A DNA stretch of 31,765 nt from Bacillota bacterium (lineage in GTDB: Bacteria; Bacillota; Clostridia; Christensenellales; CAG-138), in NCBI GenBank assembly GCA_023426265.1, contig JAFABA010000124.1, positions 1-31,765 on the forward strand. Reading direction: 5' to 3'. The position numbers and the translations under genes are program-made. Positions 15,992 through 23,342 of this stretch are shown in pieces (within the stretch, counting starts at the first letter, position 1; every line of letters begins with the position of its first letter). Below the pieces are notes generated by a model that ran no database searches, was not told the origin of the DNA, and was given only the letters and a program-made list of their open reading frames with translations.

Positions 15992-16980
15992 TACGAATCT
16001 GCCTGATTGGATGCGGCAGCATCGCCTTTGCTGCACATGGACCGGCATTGAGCCGCTTGCAGGCGGAGGACGCGGTCGAACTTGCCGCTTGTTGTGATAC
16101 GGATATCGCAAAGGCGGAATCGTTTCGCCAAAAATTCGGCTTTATACGTACGTGCCGCGACTATGAACAGATGCTGGATACGGAGAAGCCGAATGCCGTT
16201 TTCACGCTGCTGCCGGTCCGATACAATGCGGCATACTCTATTCGGACGCTTGAGATGGGTTACCCGGTGATTATGGAAAAGCCGCCCGGCGTTAACGCGG
16301 TGGAGACGCACGCGATTATGGCAGCGGCTCAAGAACGGAATCTTTATCACGCGGTGCTGTTCAACCGGCGCTCAATGCCTCTGGTTAACCTTTTAAAAGA
16401 AAAGCTTACAGGGGAGCAAATTGAAGCGGTATCGCTTGAGATGTGCCGGGAAGGGCGGTCTGATGAAGACTTCACCACCACGGCGGTTCACGGGATTGAT
16501 TGCCTGCGGAGTTTATTCGGGGAGTATCATGAACTGTCGTTCGATTATCAAGAGGATACCGTGCGCGGCAATGTCAACTATTATGCGTGTGGAAACTTTG
16601 AGAATGGCGTGCACGTCGATATGCGCTTTTTGCCCTGCGCAGGCGCGGTGACCGAGAGAATCGTGGTATATGCCGCGGGAAAGCAATTTTATCTCAATCT
16701 TCCGGTCTGGAGCGGTACGACCTATGTGCGGGGATTTGATTTTCCGGGGTCTCTTGTGTGTGCCGAGAAAGAGCGCGAGTCTTTGCGGATTACGGGCAGC
16801 GAACTCTCAAACAGTGAAGACGGCTTTGTGCTGAATGGATTTTATGAAGAGGATAAGCGGGTGTTAGCGGCGATTGAAACGGGAGATCCGGCCGAGTTTC
16901 CGGTATCCGTTTTCCTGCAGTCGGTTGATATCTCACATAAAATGAGGGACAGAAAACCCAATTACTTGCAAGGAGAATAA
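15988..16980 (+). CDS. Gfo/Idh/MocA-family oxidoreductase (1)
   Basis: The 330-residue protein has an N-terminal Rossmann domain (MIRICLIGCGSIAFAAHGP; GCGSIA at 8-13) for NAD(P), the EKPPG motif at 97-101 with the catalytic lysine, and the HGID motif in the C-terminal domain, with the His and Asp of the HxxD pair. Such enzymes oxidise a ring hydroxyl of a sugar, glycoside or inositol to a keto group, or the reverse. It is coupled to the TIM barrel upstream and followed six bases later by a second member of the same family. There is no twin-arginine or other signal, so it is cytoplasmic. The substrate is unknown. Confidence 0.88.
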   Translation: MIRICLIGCGSIAFAAHGPALSRLQAEDAVELAACCDTDIAKAESFRQKFGFIRTCRDYEQMLDTEKPNAVFTLLPVRYNAAYSIRTLEMGYPVIMEKPPGVNAVETHAIMAAAQERNLYHAVLFNRRSMPLVNLLKEKLTGEQIEAVSLEMCREGRSDEDFTTTAVHGIDCLRSLFGEYHELSFDYQEDTVRGNVNYYACGNFENGVHVDMRFLPCAGAVTERIVVYAAGKQFYLNLPVWSGTTYVRGFDFPGSLVCAEKERESLRITGSELSNSEDGFVLNGFYEEDKRVLAAIETGDPAEFPVSVFLQSVDISHKMRDRKPNYLQGE

Positions 16981-16986
16981 AGGGAA

Positions 16987-17952
16987 ATGAGTGAAAAGAA
17001 AATCAGAATCGGCATCATTGGTACGGGCTCCATCGCCCGCGCCGCCCATTTTCCGGCCTTTGGGTCGATGGAGGATGTTGAGATTGCGGGAGTGCTGGGT
17101 TCAAGCCGGGAAAAAAGCGAGGCCGCGGCACGGCGTTACGGTATCACTCATGCGGCGGGAACTCTCGATGAACTGCTAAAGCTGGATCTTGATGCCGCGG
17201 TTCTTCTGACTCCCAAGACGGTTCGCAAGGAGTATCTGAGCCCTCTGCTTAATGCGAAGCTTGACGTGCTGGTGGAAAAGCCCCTTGCCTCCACCATGCG
17301 GGAATGCGAGGAACTTGCCGATATCTCTGAAAAGTCGGGCCAGATTGTGATGGTAGCGTTCAATCGCCGGTATTCGCCGGTGATCCAAAAAGGCATTGCG
17401 GAATTTGCAGGGAAAGCCCCGCACCTCATGGTTGCGAGCAAATCCCGCGAATTCAAAGAATATCGCGCCACGCTTGAAAATGCAATCCATATGGTAGACA
17501 TGATGCGGTATGTGATGGGAGAATGCGTTTCGGTCAAGGCGGAGGCACGATGGGGCGACGACCCGTTTTTTGAGGATCTTTGCGCCGCGCAGCTGACATT
17601 TGAAAACGGCGGCATCGGGATGCTCAATGCAAGCCGGGAGGCCGGCCAGTGGTATGAGCGCATTGAATTGTTTGGCCGCAACAAAACCGTCATTATGGAA
17701 AGCCCGGACCGGCTGACCGTCATCAAACCGGATCATGAGGAGGTTTATAACTCCACGCCGCTGCATAAAGGATGGGCCAACTATGTCGAAGGCATAGGCT
17801 TCCAGGCGTGTGACCGGCATTTTATAGACTGTGTGAAGACGCGGAAGAAACCGCTCACTTCGGCGGAAGATGCATTGAAAACACATGAACTCATGAACCG
17901 GATTCTGGTCTCCGCTGGCCTGCCGGATCTCACAAAGGAATGGCGGCATTGA
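16987..17952 (+). CDS. Gfo/Idh/MocA-family oxidoreductase (2)
   Basis: The 321-residue protein shows the family layout: Rossmann motif IIGTGSIARAAHFPAF (GTGSIA at 12-17), VEKPLAST (96-103) with the catalytic lysine, and the NAIHMVDMMRYVMG motif with the His/Asp pair. It shares the fold but little close sequence with the gene before it, so it is not a recent duplicate. It ends two bases before the next TIM-barrel gene. Paired dehydrogenases with paired isomerases suggest an oxidation at one stage and a reduction at another of the same pathway. Confidence 0.9.
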   Translation: MSEKKIRIGIIGTGSIARAAHFPAFGSMEDVEIAGVLGSSREKSEAAARRYGITHAAGTLDELLKLDLDAAVLLTPKTVRKEYLSPLLNAKLDVLVEKPLASTMRECEELADISEKSGQIVMVAFNRRYSPVIQKGIAEFAGKAPHLMVASKSREFKEYRATLENAIHMVDMMRYVMGECVSVKAEARWGDDPFFEDLCAAQLTFENGGIGMLNASREAGQWYERIELFGRNKTVIMESPDRLTVIKPDHEEVYNSTPLHKGWANYVEGIGFQACDRHFIDCVKTRKKPLTSAEDALKTHELMNRILVSAGLPDLTKEWRH

Positions 17953-17953
17953 A

Positions 17954-18847
17954 ATGAAGCTGGCAGGACATACAATGGCAACGCCCGAATTTGATGTGTT
18001 TGAGGCGCTTCGTTTTTTTGCGAAATTGGGGCTGGACGGCGCGGAGATCGTGGTGCAGACGGGATATGAAAGTGGCATTCCGTATGAGGCGGACGACGCG
18101 TTCATACAAAGAGTCAAGGATGAGGCGGATTCTCTTGGCCTAAAGATTGCGGGGGTGACGCCTTACCTGAACCGGTACAATGCTCTCGATGAGAAGGTAC
18201 GCCACGGCGAGGTCACAGCACTCAATCGCGTGATCGATATGGCGCAGATTCTCGGCGCTGAGAGTGTTCGCGTTTATGGCGGTGCGTTCGCGGATAATGA
18301 AACCGACCCTGGGGGCACCAAATTTTCTCAACTGGTCAAGTCCATGCGGGAATGTGGAGAGTATGCAGCGCGTTACGGAATACAGCTTTCGATTGAGAAC
18401 CATTTTGGAACCATGACCACAACCGCCCAAAGTACGATGAAAGCCATTAAGGCAATCAACCATACGAATGTCGGTATTCTATACGACCAGGCCAACCTTG
18501 CGTTTTTTCCGGCGGAGGAATATCGGGAGGCCATTGCGTTGCAAAAAGGTTGGATCCGCTATGTCCACGTTAAGGATCTCGTTTATCGCGGCGGTGTTCC
18601 CGGAAAATTTAAGTCGGACAGCGTTTCCCACATTTCAGAGGAAATACGTACTGTCTACAGCCGGTTCCCCGGCGACGGCATACTCGACTGGCCCGCAATT
18701 CTGCAGGAGCTTAAGGATAATGGATATGACGGCTGGCTTTCGCTCGAATATGAACGCCGCTGGGGGAAACAGGACCTCCCTGCTGCGACGGAAGGCTTAT
18801 CCGTCTGCGTCGAGCGGCTGAGGCGCTGGATGTCGGCGCTTCACTAA
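17954..18847 (+). CDS. Sugar phosphate isomerase/epimerase-like TIM barrel (2)
   Basis: The 297-residue protein is another xylose-isomerase-like TIM barrel. Ligand candidates are Glu in LSIENHFGTMTT, Asp in GILYDQANLAFF, His in IRYVHVKDLV and Glu in WLSLEYERRW, the standard set for this superfamily. Its start lies one base past the previous stop, so it is translated from the same message. A hairpin follows its stop and closes the cluster. Inosose isomerase, tagatose or allulose epimerase and 3-keto-glycoside-processing roles are all possible. Confidence 0.88.
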   Translation: MKLAGHTMATPEFDVFEALRFFAKLGLDGAEIVVQTGYESGIPYEADDAFIQRVKDEADSLGLKIAGVTPYLNRYNALDEKVRHGEVTALNRVIDMAQILGAESVRVYGGAFADNETDPGGTKFSQLVKSMRECGEYAARYGIQLSIENHFGTMTTTAQSTMKAIKAINHTNVGILYDQANLAFFPAEEYREAIALQKGWIRYVHVKDLVYRGGVPGKFKSDSVSHISEEIRTVYSRFPGDGILDWPAILQELKDNGYDGWLSLEYERRWGKQDLPAATEGLSVCVERLRRWMSALH

Positions 18848-18853
18848 ATGGGG

Positions 18854-18878
18854 ATACCCGGCAATGCTCGCCGGGTAT
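18854..18878. terminator. Hairpin between convergent isomerase and AraC genes
   Basis: The 9 bp stem ATACCCGGC / GCCGGGTAT encloses a 7-base loop and sits between the stops of the two convergent genes. There is no real T-run on either side (TCCGG on plus, CCCC on minus). It is the only termination candidate for both. Confidence 0.5.
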
Positions 18879-18899
18879 TCCGGATTAAATTGCTAAGTA

Positions 18900-19781
18900 T
18901 CATCTTGAAGGAGTTCCGTCAGACCGCTTCATAATCCGGTCGGCATAGGCTTTCGGGGTGCAGCCCTGCGTCTTTTTGAATAACTGGATGAAATAGCTCA
19001 TATCCCGGAACCCGCTCTCATAACACGCATCGGCGATCGAGCCTGTCTTTGTGAGCACACGACAGGCATTGCTGATCCGGACATTGTTGAGGTAATGGTT
19101 GTAGGTGATGCCGGTGTTCGTCTTGAACCAGGAGCAAAAATAGTTTTTGGTGAACCCGACGGCGGCGGCCGCCTGCTCCAGCCGCACAGGGTTAATAAAA
19201 TTCTGCTCGGTCCAGCGCAGGATGCGGCGCAACTCCTCGCGGCCGCGTGTGGTTTGCAGACGGTCTGACGTTACGCAAGGTCTCATCTGTTTTGAGAGGA
19301 TTTCAAAAATTTCCAGCAAGGCGCGGGTTCTTGCAAAAGGGGCATCGTCCCTCTCGATCATCTCGTTGATAAGCACAAGCACCCGCTCGAATTCCGGGCA
19401 AACATAATCGATCCCTGCAAGCGTGAGGCCGCTTTGTTTCATCAGGGTGGGCACATCCATCACCCCGCGCAACTCAGTGAAGGAGACGTGCAGCACATAA
19501 GCGCGCCCAGTCCCCTTATGGATGGTGACCGAGTGCACGGCGCCGGGCGGAATTAATACGACAGCGTTTCCGTCGACGGCGATGCGTTTATTCTCTATCA
19601 CAATTTCTCCAATAATTCTGCAACATATTAAAATCTCCATTGCATCGGCATAATGCAATGGGGCAATGTCGTCGTTCACAAATTCCTTGCAGCGAATTTT
19701 GTATGGAGAATACTCGTCAAACTGGAGATTCTCCCGAAATGAGAGAGGGGTGTTTTTACCAAAGCTAATACGGTTGCTCAT
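18900..19781 (-). CDS. AraC-family transcriptional regulator
   Basis: The 293-residue protein has an N-terminal cupin-like sensor domain (about 20-150; AVVLIPPGAVHSVTIH is typical of AraC sugar-binding halves) and a C-terminal double helix-turn-helix (about 190-285; AAAAVGFTKNYFCSWFKTNTG then CYESGFRDMSYFIQLFKKTQGCTPKAY). It is divergent from the VOC protein, KDPG aldolase and KDG kinase genes, so it most likely activates them when a sugar or sugar acid binds. The start codon at 19779-19781 gives the expected family length. Confidence 0.92.
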   Translation of the reverse strand: MSNRISFGKNTPLSFRENLQFDEYSPYKIRCKEFVNDDIAPLHYADAMEILICCRIIGEIVIENKRIAVDGNAVVLIPPGAVHSVTIHKGTGRAYVLHVSFTELRGVMDVPTLMKQSGLTLAGIDYVCPEFERVLVLINEMIERDDAPFARTRALLEIFEILSKQMRPCVTSDRLQTTRGREELRRILRWTEQNFINPVRLEQAAAAVGFTKNYFCSWFKTNTGITYNHYLNNVRISNACRVLTKTGSIADACYESGFRDMSYFIQLFKKTQGCTPKAYADRIMKRSDGTPSR

Positions 19782-19820
19782 AATAAAATAATATCAAAAT
19801 AATCGTAATATTACAACATA

Positions 19821-19849
19821 TTGCAGTAACTCTTTCTATTGTTTATAAA
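19821..19849 (+). promoter_or_regulatory. Promoter of the VOC/KDPG aldolase genes
   Basis: The -35-like TTGCAG (19821-19826) and the -10-like TATAAA (19844-19849) are 17 bases apart. The weak -35 is consistent with an activator, and the AT-rich stretch upstream (19790-19820, with TAATATTA) would be the place for AraC-protein binding. Confidence 0.5.
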
Positions 19850-19904
19850 CGTATTCTGCGTGACAATAAGTTGTAGAAACAACGAAGCCGGATGGGAGAA
19901 AAAG

Positions 19905-20267
19905 ATGAAGAAGCCGATCACAGATCTGGGATTTGTCGTAGCGCACATTGGCATCAATTGCCCCGATGAACAGAGCGCCGCTGTGGCTGGGGCAAAATTT
20001 AGCGGCCTGTTTGGCTTCCCCGTTAAGAACGGAAGCTCTTCCGTGTTTGCAAGCAAAGAAATTGAACTCTTGAAAAAGCCGGGATACGGCTCGAACGGAC
20101 ACATTGCCGTAAAAACAAGCGATATTGACGAGGCGATCCGTTATTTGAAAGAGCAGGGCATCGCATTCATCGAGGAAACGATTACCCGCAACGCAGAGGG
20201 AGAGATTGTTCGCATATTCCTGCGAGAAGAAATTGAAGGGTTTGCCATCCATTTGCTCAGGACATGA
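19905..20267 (+). CDS. VOC (glyoxalase-fold) domain protein
   Basis: I choose ATG 19905, which follows GGGAGAA and gives 120 residues, over an upstream start in the same frame. The protein has one VOC domain pattern: VVAHIGINC near the N-terminus, FGFPVKNGSSSVFASKEIELL, then GSNGHIAVKTSDIDEAIRYL and EIEGFAIHLL. From memory, this sequence type occurs next to or fused to KDPG aldolases in Clostridia. The neighbouring gene is a KDPG aldolase, so a role with the keto-acid substrate or product is likely, but the reaction is unknown. Motif His22 and the C-terminal His117 could bind metal. Confidence 0.75.
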   Translation: MKKPITDLGFVVAHIGINCPDEQSAAVAGAKFSGLFGFPVKNGSSSVFASKEIELLKKPGYGSNGHIAVKTSDIDEAIRYLKEQGIAFIEETITRNAEGEIVRIFLREEIEGFAIHLLRT

Positions 20268-20377
20268 TGGGCCAACAAATCACCAAGCGCTTATTCTGGT
20301 GCTGCAAAGATGCAGGCAGCCGTCACATGGACAACCTACCGTGCTGGGCTGAAGTGGCCGATGCAAGGTTTTCTTAA
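20267..20377 (+). CDS. Possible 36-residue ORF overlapping VOC gene stop
   Basis: A short frame starts at the ATG of the TGATG overlap with the VOC gene stop and encodes a Cys/Trp-containing peptide (MGQQITKRLFWCCKDAG at the start), ending at TAA 20375-20377. I recognise no family. The overlap would allow coupled translation, but the frame could equally be intergenic noise. Confidence 0.15.
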   Translation: MGQQITKRLFWCCKDAGSRHMDNLPCWAEVADARFS

Positions 20378-20403
20378 GAAGAAATAGCAAGGAGATTATC
20401 AAC

Positions 20404-21051
20404 ATGAGTACTCTCGAGTTTGTATTGCAAAACAAAGTGATTACCATCTGCCGCAAGGTCTATGGGGAAGACCTGCTCAATCTTGCGGGCGCGCTGCTTG
20501 CGGGTGGCGTCAAACTAATTGAGGTTACGTTTGATCAGGCGGACCCTGACTGCGTCAGGAAAACCAGCGAGGCCGTCAGCGCTCTCAATAAAAAATACGG
20601 CGATCAAATGATGTTCGGCGCGGGCACCGTCCTGACCAAAGAGCAGGTTAAGGCCGCCAAGGAAGCAGGCGGACGCTATGTTATCTCTCCGAATACCGAT
20701 CCTGAAATCATTGCTTATACCAAGGAACTCGGCCTTGTATCCATTCCCGGCGCGATGACGCCGAGCGAGATTATTGCCGCCCATAACTGCGGCGCGGATA
20801 TAGTCAAGCTGTTCCCTTCAGGCTACCTCAATTTTTCCTACATCAAGGACATCCTTGCGCCCATCAGCCATGTCAGGCTCTGCGCGACTGGCGGCGTAAC
20901 CGAGGAGAATTTTAAACAGTATCTTGAACTTGGCTTTGCGGGTGCCGGTATCAGTGGACGCCTTTGCGACAAAAAGTGCATTGCTGCGGGCGATTTTGCG
21001 GAGATTTCCAAGAGAGCAAAGGATTTCACCGAAATCGTAAAAGCATATTGA
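20404..21051 (+). CDS. eda: KDPG/KHG aldolase
   Basis: The 215-residue length and layout match 2-dehydro-3-deoxy-phosphogluconate aldolase. Conserved parts are LIEVTF with Glu40, FGAGTVLT (71-78), RYVISPNTDPE, SIPGAMTPSE, ADIVKLFPSG with Lys135 as the Schiff-base residue, and LCATGGVTEENF. It splits KDPG into pyruvate and glyceraldehyde 3-phosphate in the cytoplasm. The residue after the catalytic-Glu strand (Asp44 in EVTFDQ) differs from the Arg49 found in E. coli Eda, as I recall is common in Gram-positive relatives. It follows a GGAGA site and precedes the KDG kinase gene by 18 bp, so kinase and aldolase make consecutive steps. Confidence 0.93.
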   Translation: MSTLEFVLQNKVITICRKVYGEDLLNLAGALLAGGVKLIEVTFDQADPDCVRKTSEAVSALNKKYGDQMMFGAGTVLTKEQVKAAKEAGGRYVISPNTDPEIIAYTKELGLVSIPGAMTPSEIIAAHNCGADIVKLFPSGYLNFSYIKDILAPISHVRLCATGGVTEENFKQYLELGFAGAGISGRLCDKKCIAAGDFAEISKRAKDFTEIVKAY

Positions 21052-21069
21052 TCACGGGGAGAGCAGGCC

Positions 21070-22098
21070 ATGGAAAAGAAAAAATTTGTTGGATTCGGTG
21101 AAATGATGCTGCGTCTTGCGCCGGATGGTTATCTTCGCTTTGCGCAGGCGAATAATTTCAACCTCAACTATACCGGCGCGGAGGCCAATATGGCTATCGC
21201 TCTGTCCTACATGGGCATGCCCGCCGAGATGGTAACGAAATTCCCAGACAACGAGATAGGACGTTGCGCCAAGCGCATGCTGACAAAGTTCGAGGTTGAG
21301 ACCAAGCACATTGCCTGGGGCGGCGAGCGTATGGGTGTCTATTATCTTGAACGCGGCGCTTCTCAGCGTCCTTCCAGGGTAATTTATGACCGTAAGTACT
21401 CCGCCGTCGCAGAGGCGGATCCCAGCGACTTTGATTGGGACGAAATCTTCAAGGATGCGGGCTGGTTTCACTTTACCGGCATCACTGTAGCTCTGAGCAA
21501 AAATATGCGGGAGATATGCAGGCAGGCCTGCATCGCCGCCAAAAGGCAGGGGGTAAAGGTTAGTATAGACCTTAATTACCGCAAATCTCTTTGGACGCCC
21601 CAAGAGGCTCAGGCCGCCACAAAGCTCCTCATGCAGTATGTTGACGTCTGTATCGCGAACGAGGAAGATTCCGAAAAGGTTCTCGGCATCAAAGCGGATA
21701 ATACCGACATTACTGCAGGAAAGCTAAGTATTGAGGGCTATTCCGGCCTCGCGAAAAAGCTAACCGAAACCTTTGGCTTTGAGAAGGTTGGAATCACTTT
21801 GCGTGAATCAATCTCCGCTTCGGTCAACAATTGGTCGGCTATGCTCTACGCAGGCGGCGCGACCTATCTCTCCAGAAAATATGCCATGCAGATTGTGGAC
21901 CGAGTCGGCGGCGGAGATTCTTTTGCCTCCGGTCTCATTTATGCCTGCCTCAACGATTTTGACAATCAAAAAGCGGTCGAGTTCGCGGCGGGCGCCAGTT
22001 GCCTCAAGCACTCTATCGAGTTTGACTTTAATCTCTCCTCGGTAGATGAAGTCATGAATCTCATCGGTGGCGACGGCTCCGGCCGTGTGCAACGCTGA
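21070..22098 (+). CDS. kdgK: 2-keto-3-deoxygluconate kinase (PfkB family)
   Basis: The 342-residue PfkB sugar kinase shows the N-terminal GFGEMMLRLAP, the TGAEANMAIALSYMG motif (PfkB signature 1 region) and the C-terminal RVGGGDSFASGLIYA, where Asp283 is the catalytic base in the anion hole. KDG kinases commonly begin with GExMxRL followed by the GGAExN pattern seen here. It phosphorylates KDG to KDPG for the aldolase upstream. The gene ends the VOC-aldolase-kinase set; a 10 bp hairpin follows it. Ribokinase or other PfkB specificity is possible, but the aldolase neighbour makes KDG by far the best guess. Confidence 0.88.
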   Translation: MEKKKFVGFGEMMLRLAPDGYLRFAQANNFNLNYTGAEANMAIALSYMGMPAEMVTKFPDNEIGRCAKRMLTKFEVETKHIAWGGERMGVYYLERGASQRPSRVIYDRKYSAVAEADPSDFDWDEIFKDAGWFHFTGITVALSKNMREICRQACIAAKRQGVKVSIDLNYRKSLWTPQEAQAATKLLMQYVDVCIANEEDSEKVLGIKADNTDITAGKLSIEGYSGLAKKLTETFGFEKVGITLRESISASVNNWSAMLYAGGATYLSRKYAMQIVDRVGGGDSFASGLIYACLNDFDNQKAVEFAAGASCLKHSIEFDFNLSSVDEVMNLIGGDGSGRVQR

Positions 22099-22156
22099 TG
22101 GAACCATAAGTTCCGGCAAGCGGCTGAACCGTTAATTGAGAAAGACTATTCCTTTT

Positions 22157-22191
22157 GAAGGCATCCGCTTCTATGAAGAGGGGATGCCTTC
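22157..22191 (+). terminator. Hairpin after the KDG kinase gene
   Basis: The perfect 10 bp stem GAAGGCATCC / GGATGCCTTC encloses a 15-base loop, 58 bases past the kinase stop. No T-run follows, so it may be a weak terminator or a message end. Confidence 0.45.
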
Positions 22192-22291
22192 GAGTGTCAA
22201 CAAATTAATTGGCATTGCGAGAATTGCTCTCTTTTTAAGCAAGCACTGTGATGTCCTCTGAACAAATCTGTAATACAGGAAGGGTGATCCA

Positions 22292-23185
22292 ATGGAGTGT
22301 GTTGAGCTTAGTAAGGAAATGATTTTCTCCCGCATAATCCAAGGATTCTGGCGGCTGGTAGAGTGGAACATGACATCGGAAGAGCTTGTTCGATTTATGG
22401 AGCAATGCATTGATCTTGGCGTTACCACCTTTGACACAGCGGAAATTTATTCCAACGGAGAATGTGAGCGGCTGATGGGGGAGGCTTTTCGCAAAGCCCC
22501 GTACCTTCGCAATAAGGTGCAAATCGTATCAAAAACGGGCATCTTTAAAACGGAACGCAATGGCAAGCTGATGGGATATTATGATACACGGTACGAGCGC
22601 ATTATACGTTCTTGCAAGGAGAGCCTTTCTCGCTTAAACTGTGATTATCTTGATCTTTACCTGATCCACAGGGAAGATCCCTGCATTGATCACTATGAAG
22701 TTGGGCGCGCGTTTCAGGATCTGATTACGCAGGGATATGTACGGGGAGTTGGCGTATCAAATTTTGATCCTTTCAAATTTGATGCACTTCAACACGCTAC
22801 AGGTCATCTGTTATGCACAAACCAGATAGAAGTCAATCCTTTATGCTTTGATCATTTTAATTCAGGGATGATGGATTTGCTAGTTAAGGAAAAGATACAT
22901 CCTATGATATGGTCGCCTTTGTGCGGGGGACGTATTTTCACTTCGCAGGAGGAATACGCTATGAGCTTGCGTAAGACACTTGCCGAAATAGCGGAACGCC
23001 ATACCGTAGGTATAGATTCTATTGTGTATGCATGGCTGCTTTATCATCCCGTCAAGGCGCTTCCTATCAGCGGCAGCAGAAACATCGCAAGGCTTAAAAA
23101 TGCTGTCAGGGGCATGGAAGTCCATCTCACTCACAACGAGTGGTATGAGATTTATACAGCGAGTGGGCACCAGGTACTCAGATAA
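22292..23185 (+). CDS. Aldo/keto reductase (YdhF-like)
   Basis: The 297-residue protein belongs to the aldo/keto reductase superfamily. The catalytic tetrad is visible: Asp48 (FDTAEIY), Tyr53, Lys81 (VSKTG) and His126 (LIHRED). GVGVSNFDPF and the C-terminal PVKALPISGSRN lie in the NADPH-binding part. It most resembles the E. coli YdhF subgroup. It would reduce an aldehyde or ketone of a sugar, or oxidise the alcohol, using NADP(H). It starts after a GGAAGGG site and is followed by a lactonase gene 157 bp downstream. Its place in the pathway is not set by the sequence. Confidence 0.88.
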   Translation: MECVELSKEMIFSRIIQGFWRLVEWNMTSEELVRFMEQCIDLGVTTFDTAEIYSNGECERLMGEAFRKAPYLRNKVQIVSKTGIFKTERNGKLMGYYDTRYERIIRSCKESLSRLNCDYLDLYLIHREDPCIDHYEVGRAFQDLITQGYVRGVGVSNFDPFKFDALQHATGHLLCTNQIEVNPLCFDHFNSGMMDLLVKEKIHPMIWSPLCGGRIFTSQEEYAMSLRKTLAEIAERHTVGIDSIVYAWLLYHPVKALPISGSRNIARLKNAVRGMEVHLTHNEWYEIYTASGHQVLR

Positions 23186-23342
23186 ACAACTATGCCCACG
23201 GACCCAGACGAAACGCGAGGATGCGAATTGGACATGGCCTGTTGTGGGACTTTCGAGGAAAACTGCGTTGCTGTGCCGCGTCGCGATGGGAACAGCGCGG
23301 CACACGCGATATATCACTGAAAGCTCAAGGAGAATTGGCGCT

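Noticed and set aside
17176..18117. 313-codon minus-strand frame opposite the second Gfo/Idh/MocA gene and the start of the TIM barrel.
   Set aside because: Both sense genes are strongly supported by motifs; the antisense product looks like random translation.
15194..18847. C-glycoside deglycosidase operon of the DgpABC type.
   Set aside because: A Gfo/Idh/MocA enzyme and TIM barrels are present, but I see no small DgpB-type subunit gene, so the assignment is not supported.
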